This document shows positions 1-10,550 of a DNA stretch of 24,035 nt, piece by piece. The notes beneath the pieces are model-generated. The model was not told the DNA's origin, ran no database searches, and was given only the letters and a program-made list of their open reading frames with translations. Origin of the DNA: Azolla pinnata (taxonomy: Eukaryota; Streptophyta; Polypodiopsida; Salviniales; Salviniaceae); the NCBI GenBank assembly GCA_037176905.1, contig JBBBWG010027424.1, forward strand, positions 1-24,035. Direction: 5' to 3'. Position 1 is the stretch's first letter; each line of letters begins with the position of its first letter. The translations under genes were made by a program, and so were the position numbers.

Positions 1-40
1 AGGGACTATTTATCTGATAAATTTCATTAGTCTTGTGCAG

Positions 41-344
41 AAATTTGGGATGCACTTCATGCTGCTTCAGAGGCTGAGCTAAATCTTGCACAGGCAATAG
101 TGAATAGTGCTGGGATCATCATCACATCAGACGACTTATCAACGTGCTATGATGAGAGGGGTAATGCTTTTTCTTTCTAATTAGTTCATACTGCCTTTAA
201 GTCAGTGAAATATTCAAAGTGTATTTTGGAGTATGCTCATTTGGTGTCAGCTCATTTATATATCAATGTTCAATCTCAGGTGCAAGATATGATTTGCCAA
301 AGTATGTTTTTAGTGAACCTGTCAATATTGTGAAGGATGAATGA
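41..344 (+). CDS. UBTD-type ubiquitin domain-containing protein, last two coding exons (5' part outside window)
   Basis: Two exons are visible: 41-160 and 280-344, with a TGA stop at 342-344. The first follows an AG at 39-40; its first two bases complete a Glu codon. It ends in a split Gly codon at a GT donor (161), and the second exon restores the frame after an AG at 278-279. The 61 residues read IWDALHAASEAELNLAQAIV, then a stretch with CYDERG, then ARYDLPKYVFSEPVNI. This pattern (E-IWDAL, LAQAI, SAGII, CYDERG, LPKYV-SEP) is the C-terminal half of plant ubiquitin domain-containing proteins, which are about 115 residues long. The UBTD domain is known to bind ubiquitin-pathway partners such as E2 enzymes in animals; the plant role is not clear. 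The start and first exons lie left of the window. Divergence from the usual C-terminus is small, so it is probably functional. Confidence 0.85.
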
Positions 345-1813
345 GCATTGGAAGTTCTCAAACAAATTCATCGATGAACAAAGTTATAACCAATCAATCA
401 GATGGGACGTGTATTTAGGTCAATGAGGTCAGATGCTCGGGATCATGGATTTGGAAGGCCATACGTAAACTCCAAGTAAGCTCCATATTATGTAAGTTCA
501 TCTGGTACAAGGTGATTGTTTCATCGGCCTTTTGTGTTGATAGAAATCCCAAGCAACATTGGGGAGGAATTGTAGTTCAACATTTTCTTTGATCTTCTAG
601 AGAACAATAAGGTTGATCTTTAAAGAAATGGGATATGCTATATACTCTTGGTTAGGTGCCATGTATTCTGTATAGTGCATTCAATTTACTGAAAGTAGTC
701 ATATGATTTGTTACATTGTCTTTTCAAAGCTCTGGTATGCTTCGGTTGCTTGTGTTAATGCCTTGATACCATCCGTCGTTATATCAATGACTGCAGATTA
801 GATACCTTCAGTGTGTTTCGCTCTCTTGTTACCAGTAGATCATAGTTTTTTCCCACAATAATTGGTATTTTTGACGCTGGGCATTAAAGAAGGCAATGAC
901 ACCATTTAGCAACACACTCCTTCAATGTTAAGGTGACACTCCAATGGCTGTATGTGTGCATCGGAGAGGAATAAGTTAGTTGTTCAACCTTTCAGTCCAT
1001 TTCTCATGAGCATATTCGCATTTAGTTGTTTTACCTTTTACTATATGATCCACAGTCAATTGCAATAAGTTAGCATCAATTAAGGAACAAGTTCAGTTTA
1101 ACTAATATATAAATCAAATGGGGGAGAATCATCCACTCAGACTACCAAATGCTCCATGCACAACACAACACAACATTTATGTAGAGAGGAAGGTCACTTG
1201 AGCCCAATTCGGCAGTTTGAGTACAACTTGAGGCCCTTCCTACGGTTTGTATATACGATTGCAGTCAATGTTAGCCTTAGTAAAATCATCATCAGCTTCT
1301 TGAATATGCACACTTCCTTTTCTCTCAACCTCCGGTTAGATGATTGAAGTAATTGCTCAAACATGCACACTATTCACAAGCCTCTGTTTTACTACCTTTA
1401 GCCAACCACACCATAAATTTGAGAGAATCCATGTTAGTCCACTCAATAAGCCCAATCACACCGAAACTTATCTTTGTCGTAGATAAAATGAGGCCTTTGG
1501 ACATAAATGAAGCAAAACTTTATATACTATAAAAGAATACCTAACAGATAGATAATACCTGACTCGGACCATGAAATGCCTATATTTACTCTGCAAAATA
1601 TAAAACATTGAAGTACTTCTCTACTTGTTCTTTACATTTCACGGTGTAAAGTCATCTGTGATACCAAATTATATCGGGTGTAAAATATATCATTTGCTGA
1701 GGCGTATCATATCCTCTTCAGTCTTCCCCACGGTGGAGACTCATTATATGCCCTATCATGAATGTATAATGAACTATGACGCGTTTTGATATAAACTGCC
1801 ACCATATTGTCAG
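345..1813. other. Convergent intergenic region / two 3' UTRs
   Basis: This AT-rich stretch lies between the stop of the UBTD gene (plus strand) and the stop of the DUF3128 gene (minus strand). It must hold both 3' UTRs and terminators. I see no exon with convincing protein similarity on either strand, no long repeat and no recognisable transposon domain. Short open frames around 1156-1347 have no family signature. Confidence 0.6.
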
Positions 1814-3020
1814 TCAATCGTCCTTCAAATGTCCAAACCTTTCATCCCATGCTTCTGTGGCTTCTTCTCGGCTTCTGAATTTCCAGATATGAGCCTCCAG
1901 CTTTTCTTTCTGCCGAGATCGAAGGATTTCCTGTATTATTGCACACATTAGCACAAATTAACAGAAAAATGTACCCAGAAAACGAAAGTAGCCATTTCTC
2001 TACATTATCAAAGAAGTTTGAGTTAAGTATAATTTATTTCAACAAAAGCAACATTTAATTTGCTATCCAAGGAAAAACACAACATATGCCTTTCACAATA
2101 AATTGGAAGTGAACGAACAAAATCGAGCTGACAAGACAGCACTTATGCTATAAATGATCAGCGCATCAAGAAGCACGCATCAGCGCAGTTAGTTTAACTC
2201 TTGGTAAAGAAAAGATTGGGTAATGAAGAGCAATATGCAAAAATGCAGAAAAGGAAGGCAGATAGAGATGCACATTAAAGACAAAAGAAAACCAATTTAT
2301 TTCTACAAACAAACCATCCACGATTTAACACTGATTAAGCATATAACAAATATATACAACAATGACACATCTGCATGAGCACGTGATAACAATGAATGAG
2401 ATCACAAATTTGTATGAAATTCGTTAACCTCTTGATGCATATCTTACACTACACACCAGATGTTCCCAACCATCACTCAGTATTCATCAGAAGATGCATA
2501 TTTAAACATCAAATCCTTTGACTGAGCTTCTAAGAAGTATAGAGCTATGAGAAAGATTTTTTAATCACCTAATTCGTATCCATCGGAACATGAACCACTC
2601 TCTGACTTTCCATCAAAATGAAGTCATCACATCAAGAAGAAGTCTAAACCCGAGGAGAAAGACTATCAACATATTGTGTTTTCCACACAATGAAATGAAA
2701 ATTATGTGAAGGTACCTGGGCTCTTGATTCTGGCAGCGTTTTTAAATTGAAGCAATCAAAAAGACTTGCCCATTTGCTTCTGCAATTGTCAAACATTCCT
2801 TCACGGTAGTACTCTTTCACTTGATGAAAAGGTGCTGCAAATCAAGAAGATGCATCAAATTCTACAAGAATCTTAAGAAATCTTCCTCTATAACATTGCC
2901 TGATAAGAAGAAATATCACTTACAATAGCAAAACCAGATAGCGTCAATATACTGCACACAACTCAAAGAGATCTTCTCTGGTTGTTCTGATTTGCCTATG
3001 GAGTTCTCTCTTTCGTCCAT
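1814..3020 (-). CDS. DUF3128/UPF0545 (C22orf39-like) small twin-CX9C protein
   Basis: Three minus-strand exons join in frame: 3020-2924, 2834-2716 and 1930-1814 (333 nt, 110 residues). Donors are at 2923 (GTAAGT) and 2715 (GTACCT); acceptors end at 2835 and 1931. The ATG at 3020 follows a splice acceptor by two bases, so the leader is spliced. Signature blocks are CVQYIDAIWFCYSPFHQVKE (from residue 21), CRSKWASLFDCFNLKT (from residue 50) and EAHIWKFRSREEATEAW near the end. These match the DUF3128 family (UPF0545, human C22orf39/PANTS). Cysteines fall at 21, 31, 50 and 60, a perfect pair of CX9C motifs as in coiled-coil-helix-coiled-coil-helix proteins. That arrangement is typical of proteins oxidised by Mia40 in the mitochondrial intermembrane space; the location here is inferred. 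No signal peptide or membrane segment is seen. The three exons all have coherent phases, which argues for a live gene. Confidence 0.85.
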
Positions 3021-3022
3021 GC

Positions 3023-3850
3023 CTAATTTCAGAATAAGTAACAGAGGGTTGGAAGTAGAAAGATGTATAGTTAGATAAATTCACAGTTAAACGAACTATT
3101 CATTAGATTAAAGATGCGGATTCAATCAAGACTATGGAAGATGCTGTGTGGGCTTGATATGAACATGAGCAGAAAATAGAGTGAATATAAATTGCGAGAG
3201 TATATTACAGTTACAAAATAATCACGAGAACTGATATATGGCACATACAAGACAAGACAATGGTTATGAAGCTACAGGTGACTTACTGTGCAAAAACTAG
3301 GCTTTTCACACAGTACAAGGAAAGGTGTAAAATCTTAGAGATAATATCCTGGAAGCTTAGCCCCACAGTCTTCTTACGGATCCTGCATGCATCTCATGTC
3401 TCAAAAACATTAGCTTTCTTCCAAGGAGGGGCACGAGAAACAGTTCTCTCTCAAGGTTTTTATTACATCTGCACTGTCATATCACAGACTCTCAAAGCTT
3501 TGAGGGAGAATTTAGGAGATCGCAATCCTGCTGGGATCAAGGCATCAGTGATAGAATGCTACCTTATGGTGAACATGCCGGGTCATTTTTGTAAGAGGAT
3601 CAGGCAAAGACGACCCAACATGTGCATTAGAGAACTGTGTGCAATTCGCCCATGAACAAGGGCCATCTGATCCCTTCTCTACCCATGCGTGTCGAGTCGT
3701 CTCTCTTGTCTTCTAAACCGAAAGCAGGGAACAAAGCAGAAACCATGGAGCAGCTAGTCCTCAGATCGAGGCAGCACCATAGTAAGAAAACAGCGTAACT
3801 CCCCGGAAGAGGAGAAGCATGAAAGCAAGGGCAGAGAGCGAGAGACATAC
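3023..3850 (-). other. Probable 5' leader intron of the DUF3128 gene
   Basis: On the minus strand a strong donor (AAG followed by GTATGT, intron starting at 3850) can pair with the acceptor at 3024-3023, two bases before the ATG at 3020. A second possible donor is CAG followed by GTAC, with the intron starting at 3954. The leader exon would lie at 3851 to about 4050. A plus-strand ORF of 131 codons inside it (3260-3655) has no recognisable similarity. Confidence 0.5.
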
Positions 3851-4032
3851 CTTACACGGAGGTCGGAGATGAGGTGCTTCCTGCAGGAAGGAGCGAATCA
3901 GAGAACGGCATAGCTCGGATCAAAGGAAGAAAGAAGAACGGGGTTTTTTTGTACCTGAGATCCCTGCGGTAAAAATCCAAGAGCTCGTAGCATTGAAGAA
4001 TGACCATGGATTTGATGAAGAAAGATTTTGAG

Positions 4033-4335
4033 CTCTGTTTCGACAAGAAAGATTTTGAGCTCTGTTTCGTCGATTGTCGATTCAGTTGCGTGCGTTATAG
4101 TGTTTCGATCGATTCATGAATCGAAAAACCGATTCGATTTTCATCTCTGTTTCGTCGATGTCGAATCTGGCACGTTACGACGAAGAAGATCTCGAGCTCT
4201 GCTTCGGACGATTGTTGATTCGCGCACTGTACAATGCCGATGGATTTCTGAATCGGAAACCGATCCGAAAGTATACTTTTGGCTCTGTTTCGTCGATGTC
4301 GATTCGGCACGTTACGATGTTGGTATTGAATCAGC
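4033..4335. repeat. Diverged ~138-bp tandem duplication near the DUF3128 5' end
   Basis: The core CTCTG(T/C)TTCG recurs at 4033, 4060, 4145, 4197 and 4283. Spacings of 85, 52 and 86 show a unit of about 137-138 bp that itself contains two related half-units. Both units share the segments around GAATCG-AAACCGAT and the block TTTCGTCGATGTCGA followed by GGCACGTTACGA. A separate 27-bp duplication sits at 4020-4065. Copies are diverged, so the duplication is old. ORFs of about 100 codons on both strands here follow from the repeat. Confidence 0.7.
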
Positions 4336-5065
4336 CACCAGTTCGAAATCCCCAACAGATTAGCATAGAACAAGTCTTGCTAATGGTTGCGTCCTACTTA
4401 GGTGTTTGAAAGTGTCTGAAACCTACAACATTCGGTGATGTGGGCGGCAATCGAATCGCGCACTATTGATTGTAACACGTGCTACACGGGATGCAGATGA
4501 ATTGCTCATTAGCAACAAAGCTATGAGTTTTTCAATGATTTTCATCCTCTAAGGTGATAACAGGAATACATACAAGAGCACTGAGGTGTGCTATAGAGTC
4601 TGATCCGATTGTTTCACTCGACGATCATAAATTAACTATATTATTATCAAATAGATTGTTGTTATCCTTCTTTTGTTAAGTGTTTCATAAAGTTTACCAT
4701 AACTTGTGTATTGTTGAGCACAAGTGTATTATGAAGTACACGGATTCAAAGTGATTCATTCAAATGGTTAGGCAGGCTTCCCAATGGTTGTAGCATCACA
4801 GTTTCGATTCAGCAGAATGGTGTTTTAAACTAGAAAAGCTCAATCACATACTAGAAAATTTGAGCGGTTTTTTCCAGTTGAGACTGATGATTACGCTACA
4901 AAAGATGCAAGATCCCAATGATGATGCCAATGTCACGACAAAGTTGTGATTTGCTTGAGTCAAGGGTGTTCGAGCATGATCCGAATGCAGGTTGCTGCCA
5001 ATAGAAGGTTCATGAATTGCGAAAGCCGTTGGCTTATGATGGATTGAAGGATGGGATAGCAAACT
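4336..5065. other. Divergent intergenic region between DUF3128 and KIN-10A genes
   Basis: AT-rich non-coding sequence with no recognisable exon. It contains a single CACGTG G-box core at 4476-4481. It is expected to hold promoter sequence for the two divergently transcribed neighbours, but I cannot place a TATA box or transcription start with confidence. Confidence 0.45.
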
Positions 5066-5612
5066 TTATTTGGAATTTGGAATCTTCTTCTTCTTCTTCT
5101 TCTTTGTCATCTGAGAAGTGCATTTGGAATCTAGATAGAATCAACGTCAAAGTTGTTCTTACCAAGAATTCAATATGGTTTCCATAGAAACGGCTACTGC
5201 CCAAAACGTCGACGACATCTTCTTCTTCTTCTTCTTCTTCTTCTGATCGAGTCCACTTCCTTTCCCTCAGTTGCATCTATCTGGAAGTGCATTCGAGATC
5301 TGGAATCTGGAATCTGAACCTGGAATCTGGGTTAGAGATGTTCTCGCTGAGAATTCAATATGGTTTCCAATAGAAATGGGTACCGCCAAAAACGTCAACG
5401 ACATCTTCTTCTTCTTCTTTTGCTGCTCAACTCCATTTCCTTGCATCCATCCGGAAGTGCATCTGGAATCTGGAATCTGGGATCTGTGTTTCTCACTGAG
5501 AATTCAATTTGGTTTCCATAGAAACGGCTACCGTCAACGGCATCTTCTTCTTCTTCTTCTTCTTCTTCTTCTTCTTCTTTCTCTGCTCGACACCATTTCC
5601 TCTGCACCCGCC
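5066..5612. repeat. 169-170-bp tandem repeat array with TCT microsatellite tracts
   Basis: The landmark AAGTGCAT starts at 5116, 5285 and 5455, giving steps of 169 and 170 bp. Each unit runs: AAGTGCAT, TGGAATCT copies, GAATTCAAT(A/T)TGGTTTCC, an A-rich/ACGTC block, a (TCT)n tract, then a CCATTTCC-type block. A partial copy with its own TCT tract lies at 5069-5115. TCT tracts are near 5084-5102, 5217-5243, 5405-5420 and 5541-5580. The last copy merges into the pyrimidine-rich stretch before the probable KIN-10A leader exon. Confidence 0.85.
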
Positions 5613-6271
5613 TGCTCACCTCCTCTTCCTCCGCGTCCGACATTGCCCACTCTTCTGTCTTCCTCCTACTTCAGGTACGCAACCTTTTTTTCGCTCTTTT
5701 GCTCCTTCCCCTGGGGTGCTCCTCCTTCGTAGCACAGGCACTAAACCTGTCGCTGCTGTTCCTGCGCGTTTCTCTCGGGCTTCTGCTCAGATTCTGTTCT
5801 GGTTCTTAGAGATATGTATGGGGTCGAGTGATCTGATCAAGTAAGAAGGAGCATGCATCGATTGACACAGATATCATCGATTTATACGGATTAGGATTTT
5901 CTTTAGGTCTTCTCTACCTCGGATTCTGTTCTGGTTCTTATATATATATATATGCATATATGGTGGAGTGATCTGACCTGATCAAGTAAGAAGGTGAGAA
6001 ACACCTCAGATTCTGTTCTGGTTCTTAGAGATATATATGGTCGAGTGATCTGATCAAGTAAGGATTATGCATCGATTTATACCGATATCATCGATTTATA
6101 CAGATTAGGGTTTTCTTTAGGTCTTCTCTACCTCGGATTCTGTTCTGGTTCTTAGATATATATATGGTGGAGTGATCTGATCTGATCAAATAAGAAGATG
6201 TATGCATCGATTTATACAGATATCATCGATTGTGCATACATTCATCCATTTTGGTGTGTATGTAGATTCCC
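5613..6271 (+). promoter_or_regulatory. Probable KIN-10A 5' leader with a spliced intron (5675-6265)
   Basis: A donor (CTTCAG followed by GTACGC, GT at 5675-5676) and an acceptor (TATGTAG, AG at 6264-6265) six bases before the start ATG would remove 591 nt. The sequence before the donor is CT-rich and unstructured, as plant leaders often are. The intron is inferred from splice signals only. Confidence 0.5.
5790..6235. repeat. Four-copy repeat family within the KIN-10A leader intron
   Basis: The phrase ATTCTGTTCTGGTTCTTA occurs near 5791, 5923, 6010 and 6138. Each copy is followed by (GA)TATATATG, GAGTGATCTGATC and AAGTAAGAAG, and most by TGCATCGATT with a TATCATCGATT phrase. Spacings of about 132, 87 and 128 bp suggest a long and a short unit alternating, a higher-order period near 215-219 bp. 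Confidence 0.8.
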
Positions 6272-9200
6272 ATGGCTGGGAAAAGGTCAGCATCAACAAC
6301 GCCTCAAAGCCATCACACGAGCAACCTCCAGAGAACACCTTCCAAACAGAAGCCCATTTCTCTGATGAACAGATTAATGGCTCCGACATCAACCTTGGGA
6401 GGAGTTCTTCAACAGTCACAACAACCAACGTCATTGCCATCATCCTCATCGTCGGATCACCCAGTCGAAGTAATCGGTCGGATTCGAGAGCATCCGGAAG
6501 GGCCCAATAAACCATCTTCCCTCAAAGTTCTGCAGAACGGGTCATCGGTCCGAGTGCGAACCGATCAGGGGTACCGTGATTTCGCTTTAGATGGCATGTC
6601 TCTAGCTGAAGATGAAGACATCCAAAGCTTCTACAAGAAATATGTGGAAAGTAGGATCGAATCGGTTAAGGCAGGGGGGAGGTGCACGGTTATGATGTAT
6701 GGACCTACAGGTGCAGGGAAGAGTCATACCATGTTTGGTTCGGCGAAGGAACCGGGTATTGCCTATCGAGCCCTACAGAACATACTTGGAGAGAGTTGTG
6801 GTAGCCCCGAGAAGAAGAAGATGAAATCGAACACTGGTTCTCCTGAAGGATCAGGAAAGAAACTTAGGGTTATTGCTCGAGTGTTAGAGATATATAATGA
6901 AGACATCTTTGATCTTTTAGCTACCACTTGCCCAAATACACACAGCGGACCATGGATGAAGCCCCGGGTAATTTTGTCTTAACCTTTTTTTTTCCTCTTC
7001 TTCAATGAACAACCAATTTCTAGATTTATTCTGAAATCATATGCTTTTTCTTTTCCAAGCTCCTGGGTTTGTGGGAGGTGACTTCTAAGCTGCAAAATTC
7101 TAGTATGCATGTTCCCTAAATGCACAAATACAGGGTTCTCGCTCCTTCTTAACTTAGAGTTGAACTCCGATTTCTATTTCTGTGTGTTGTTATAATTATC
7201 GTTATTTTTTTCAATCCCTAGGAAGGAGTGTTGTGCATGAAATGTATCTCAAAATCCAAGGTCTCTACATTTGTCAAGGTTTGGCTGGATAAACACAAGG
7301 AATAAGGTTTATCACTATACCAAGTAGAGATGAATCTCTAGGAATCAATTAAATGGTTGGTGAAACTGTAGAGAGGTATTGTGATGCATAAAAACGAGCT
7401 TAGCCGTTTAATGTCTTGTTCTAGATGTCATGTTTGGATTGATAATGATGTAGGCTAGGTTGGAAATCATGGGCAAGAAAGTGAAGAATGCTGTTTCGAT
7501 ATCTGGCACTGATGCTGATCAGATTGCTAAGGAGATTGTCAAAGTGGAGAAACGGCGTGTTGTAAAAAGCACACTGTGCAATGAAAGAAGTTCACGCAGT
7601 CATTGTTTGGTAATCTTCATACATATTTTCAAATGCTTAAGAGCAATGATTTTGGTCTTTAAATCAGCTAATCATATCATCTAGGGCTTGATTTATAATA
7701 AACGAGGCAATAGAGAGGTGGTCATGGATTTTGTGTATACATAGAATTGAAATTGTGTCATACAAGATGTAAAATATGATTAAATCTCTAGCCTTACGAA
7801 TTTCTGTTTACACAAAAGACCTTTAAAGATCGAATACATTTGCTATTTACAATACATGAAACAATGCCTATTTACAATGCATGAAACAATGCAAGTTTGC
7901 TTATCGCAGGTGATGCTGGATGTCCCTTCCATTGGGGGAAGGCTTGTGCTTGTTGATATGGCTGGTTCAGAGAACTTAGACCAAGCTGGAATGGGAACAG
8001 ATTTGAAAATGCAGGTGAAGTCACAATGCCCCTGTAACAAATTTCATTTATTTATCACTTCACTACTTCCTTAGTACGAGGTCTGCTATGGTGGCCAGCA
8101 ACATTTTCTTGACAATTGTTTCCCATTCGTATGCAGACTGGAAAAATCAACCAAGGAAACGTAGCACTGAAAAGAGTTGTGGAGGCCATTGCTAACGGTG
8201 ACTCTTACATTCCGTTTCGGGACAGTAAGCTGACAATGCTGCTTCAGGTCATATAATCTTTAATCCTCAGCTGTGTGGTTTCTGTCGGAAAGGCGATCTA
8301 ACGCGAGCATTTACACATTGTGGCTGTCAGGACTCGTTCGAGGATGATGAGGCCAAAATCTTGATGATTTTATGTGCAAGCCCAGATCCAAGAGACATGC
8401 ATAAGACTATTGGCACACTGGAATACGGATGTAAGGCGAAGTGCATCGTTCGCCTGCATATATCTCCGGCAAAGGAAAAAGCAAGTGCCCATGACAGAGC
8501 AGAGTCAGCAGCTGTTCTGGAGGCGAGAATACAAGCCATGGAGATCTACATTTCAAAGCTCGAGGCCGAGAGTCGGAGCAAAGAGAAAGAGAAGGAAGAG
8601 CTGGTGAAGGAGTTGAGGGAGATGTCGGCGAGACGGGAGGAATCGGGCGATCGATGCTCGAGATGCTGCGGTGACGATCTCCGGCTCCAGATCGAAAGCA
8701 GGATCTCGGAGAGGCAGATGGCCGCGGAAGAGTTCATCCGCTCGGAGAGGAGAAAGCTCGAAGAGAAGGAGAAGGATCTGGACACGATGTGCGAGCAGAT
8801 GCGGTCGCGAATGATCGAGCTCGAGAACGAAATGGAGATTCTCATGGGGAGAATCTATGCATCGTCGGAGGCCGTCGAGCGAGTCAAGCACGATGCCGAT
8901 CACTACGAGGTGAGCGGAAGGAGAGCGAATGTGTTTGATGATAGCTCGGGCTCTCCGGTGGAAGCGAACGAAGAAGGGGAAAGGACATCGGAGGAGATGG
9001 CTTCTTCTTCATCTCCATGTCTTAGGAATGTGTCTACTGCCAGCATTGCAGGTATCATCAGCTCCTTGGAGAGTGGAGAAAGCATTGGCAGCTTGTTAAG
9101 CTCATGTTTAGTGTCTCCTAGTGTGGTGGAACATCAGCAGCATGAGGCAGGCTATGGCTGGATGCCTGCAATACCAGAGGAACCTGAGAAAGAAGAAACA

Positions 9201-10550
9201 GAATTAACTGCCAATGATTTAGGTAACAACAATGTGGCACCATTGCACATTGCCTCCTTTGCTCCTCCTCTGAAGGAAGTTGGGACTCCTCTACAAACCA
9301 ACATGGCGATCGAAGCAGCTGGCGCCGATTGTATATCGGCTGATGGTAAGCTTCCCCCGGAAGAGCGAAATCGTCGTTCGTTTGCGAGCAGATCGGATTG
9401 CGATCGCGAGCAGAGAAGATTGGATGGGGACGACGAAGCGGCGCTTGTTGCCGCAAGTCGTCGGACACGGATCGAGAACATATTTCTGCTCTGCGGGAAT
9501 CGGAGAGAGCTTGCTGCGCAAGGGCAACGGAACGAACCTATGCAAGGAGGTACCCCAGTACTGAACAAGCATGTGGAAGAAGAGGTTCCGGGAGATCGTC
9601 AGATTTTACCAGGTAAAGTCGGCGTGAAGTCTATGCTAGACACGAGCCCTGCCCGTATCCTCCTCTCCGAGACGAAGCAAGCGCTAACGGAAACTGCTCC
9701 TTTCCACGAACAAGGAGATCGGTATTCATCACCCGCGCCTCGCAATCAGAATCGCAGACCAGATGATGACCATGCAGAGGAACCTTCGGCATCGGCCGCA
9801 ACGCCACCGCCTCACGGAGGTCCGATTGAAGCGGATGGTGGAAGCTGCGAAGTTTACGTGAAGTGGGAGACGTTGAAGGACTCTGGCGGGGGGAAGTGGA
9901 TCGACACCGTCAGGATCAAGCGGGATGCGACGCTTGCGGAGCTCAGAAGGGAGGTCGAGCAGCGTGTTCCGGAGGAGGACGACGACGAAGAAGCGAAACG
10001 GGATTTCGTGTTCCTGATGCTCGGGGTAAGTCGCAGATGGTCGAAGCTGTGTGTTCTTTTTTTGTCTGTTAAACTGTCGAGATCCGAGACAGTGTCGGGA
10101 AGCTCTGGCAGTAGGGCCAAGACTGTGTATATGTTATGTCTAGTTTCCGGGTGGCTTTGCCCATCGTGCGTTGAGATTCGATTTCTGATACATGATGATG
10201 GTAGGTGGTGCCTTGATTCTTCCGTCGGTGCATTGCAGGACCCGACTGGATCGCCAGTTGAGAGGGAAGATGAAATGCAGTTGCTGGTGCGATCGTTGCC
10301 CGACTGCCAGCGGCGGAGGGGAAGCAAGCTAGCCTGCTTGAGGCTGCGGGTGCCGTCGCAGAACTCAGCCCTGATCTGCTCGAAAGAGAATTTGATGAAC
10401 TGGAACAGCCGTAACGCGGCACCGGCTTGTATTCTCAAGCCGAATGATCCGAACGTAGCTGCTGCCGATTCCGGCCAGAAACCGGGCGCCGCTCAGAGGC
10501 ATGTGTTGGCATCCGTATCCCCGTCGTCGGTGGGGCTTCTTCGCACTTGA
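6272..10550 (+). CDS. KIN10A: Kinesin KIN-10A (phragmoplast-associated kinesin PAKRP2 type)
   Basis: Six exons with phase-0 junctions throughout: 6272-6967, 7454-7609, 7910-8014, 8137-8247, 8331-10025 and 10239-10550, giving 1024 residues. The motor begins near residue 64 (HPVEVIGRIRE). The nucleotide-binding P-loop GPTGAGKS is at 144-151, switch I NERSSRSH near 275-282, switch II VDMAGSEN near 299-306, and SKLTMLLQ closes exon 4. Charged coiled coils follow at about 416-460 and 472-540. A conserved block RIENIFLLCGNRREL lies near 735-750 and a beta-grasp-like region from about 862. Order and motifs match Arabidopsis PAKRP2/KIN-10A, which moves along phragmoplast microtubules and is linked to vesicle delivery to the cell plate. 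A lysine-rich insertion of about 20 residues (near 178-197) seems absent from the Arabidopsis motor. The last intron (10026-10238, 213 nt) is in frame and without stops. Confidence 0.93.
10026..10238 (+). other. Frame-preserving last intron of KIN-10A (exitron candidate)
   Basis: The donor GTAAGT follows LMLG, and the acceptor TTGCAG precedes GACCCGACTGGATCG. The length is 213 nt (71 codons) and no in-frame stop occurs, so the retained form would stay translatable. Splicing is favoured because relatives read straight from a LMLG-like motif into a D/E-P-x-G segment. Confidence 0.7.

Noticed and set aside
1150..1750. Possible transposon remnant in the intergenic region
   Set aside because: No terminal repeats, target duplication or protein domain could be seen by eye. 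A repeat-library search would be needed to decide.
3260..3655. 131-codon plus-strand ORF
   Set aside because: It lies antisense within the probable leader intron of the DUF3128 gene, and has no recognisable domain or splice partners.
3627..4046. Minus-strand ORFs that might extend the DUF3128 protein upstream
   Set aside because: The ATG at 3020 gives the usual family length, and the upstream frames show no similarity, so the region is treated as leader and intron.
4028..4409. Overlapping ORFs of about 100 codons on both strands
   Set aside because: They lie in a tandem duplication, with similar phrases in different frames and no family signature.
5271..5844. ORFs with poly-Phe, poly-Leu or poly-Glu runs
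   Set aside because: These come from (TCT)n tracts in a 170-bp repeat upstream of KIN-10A.
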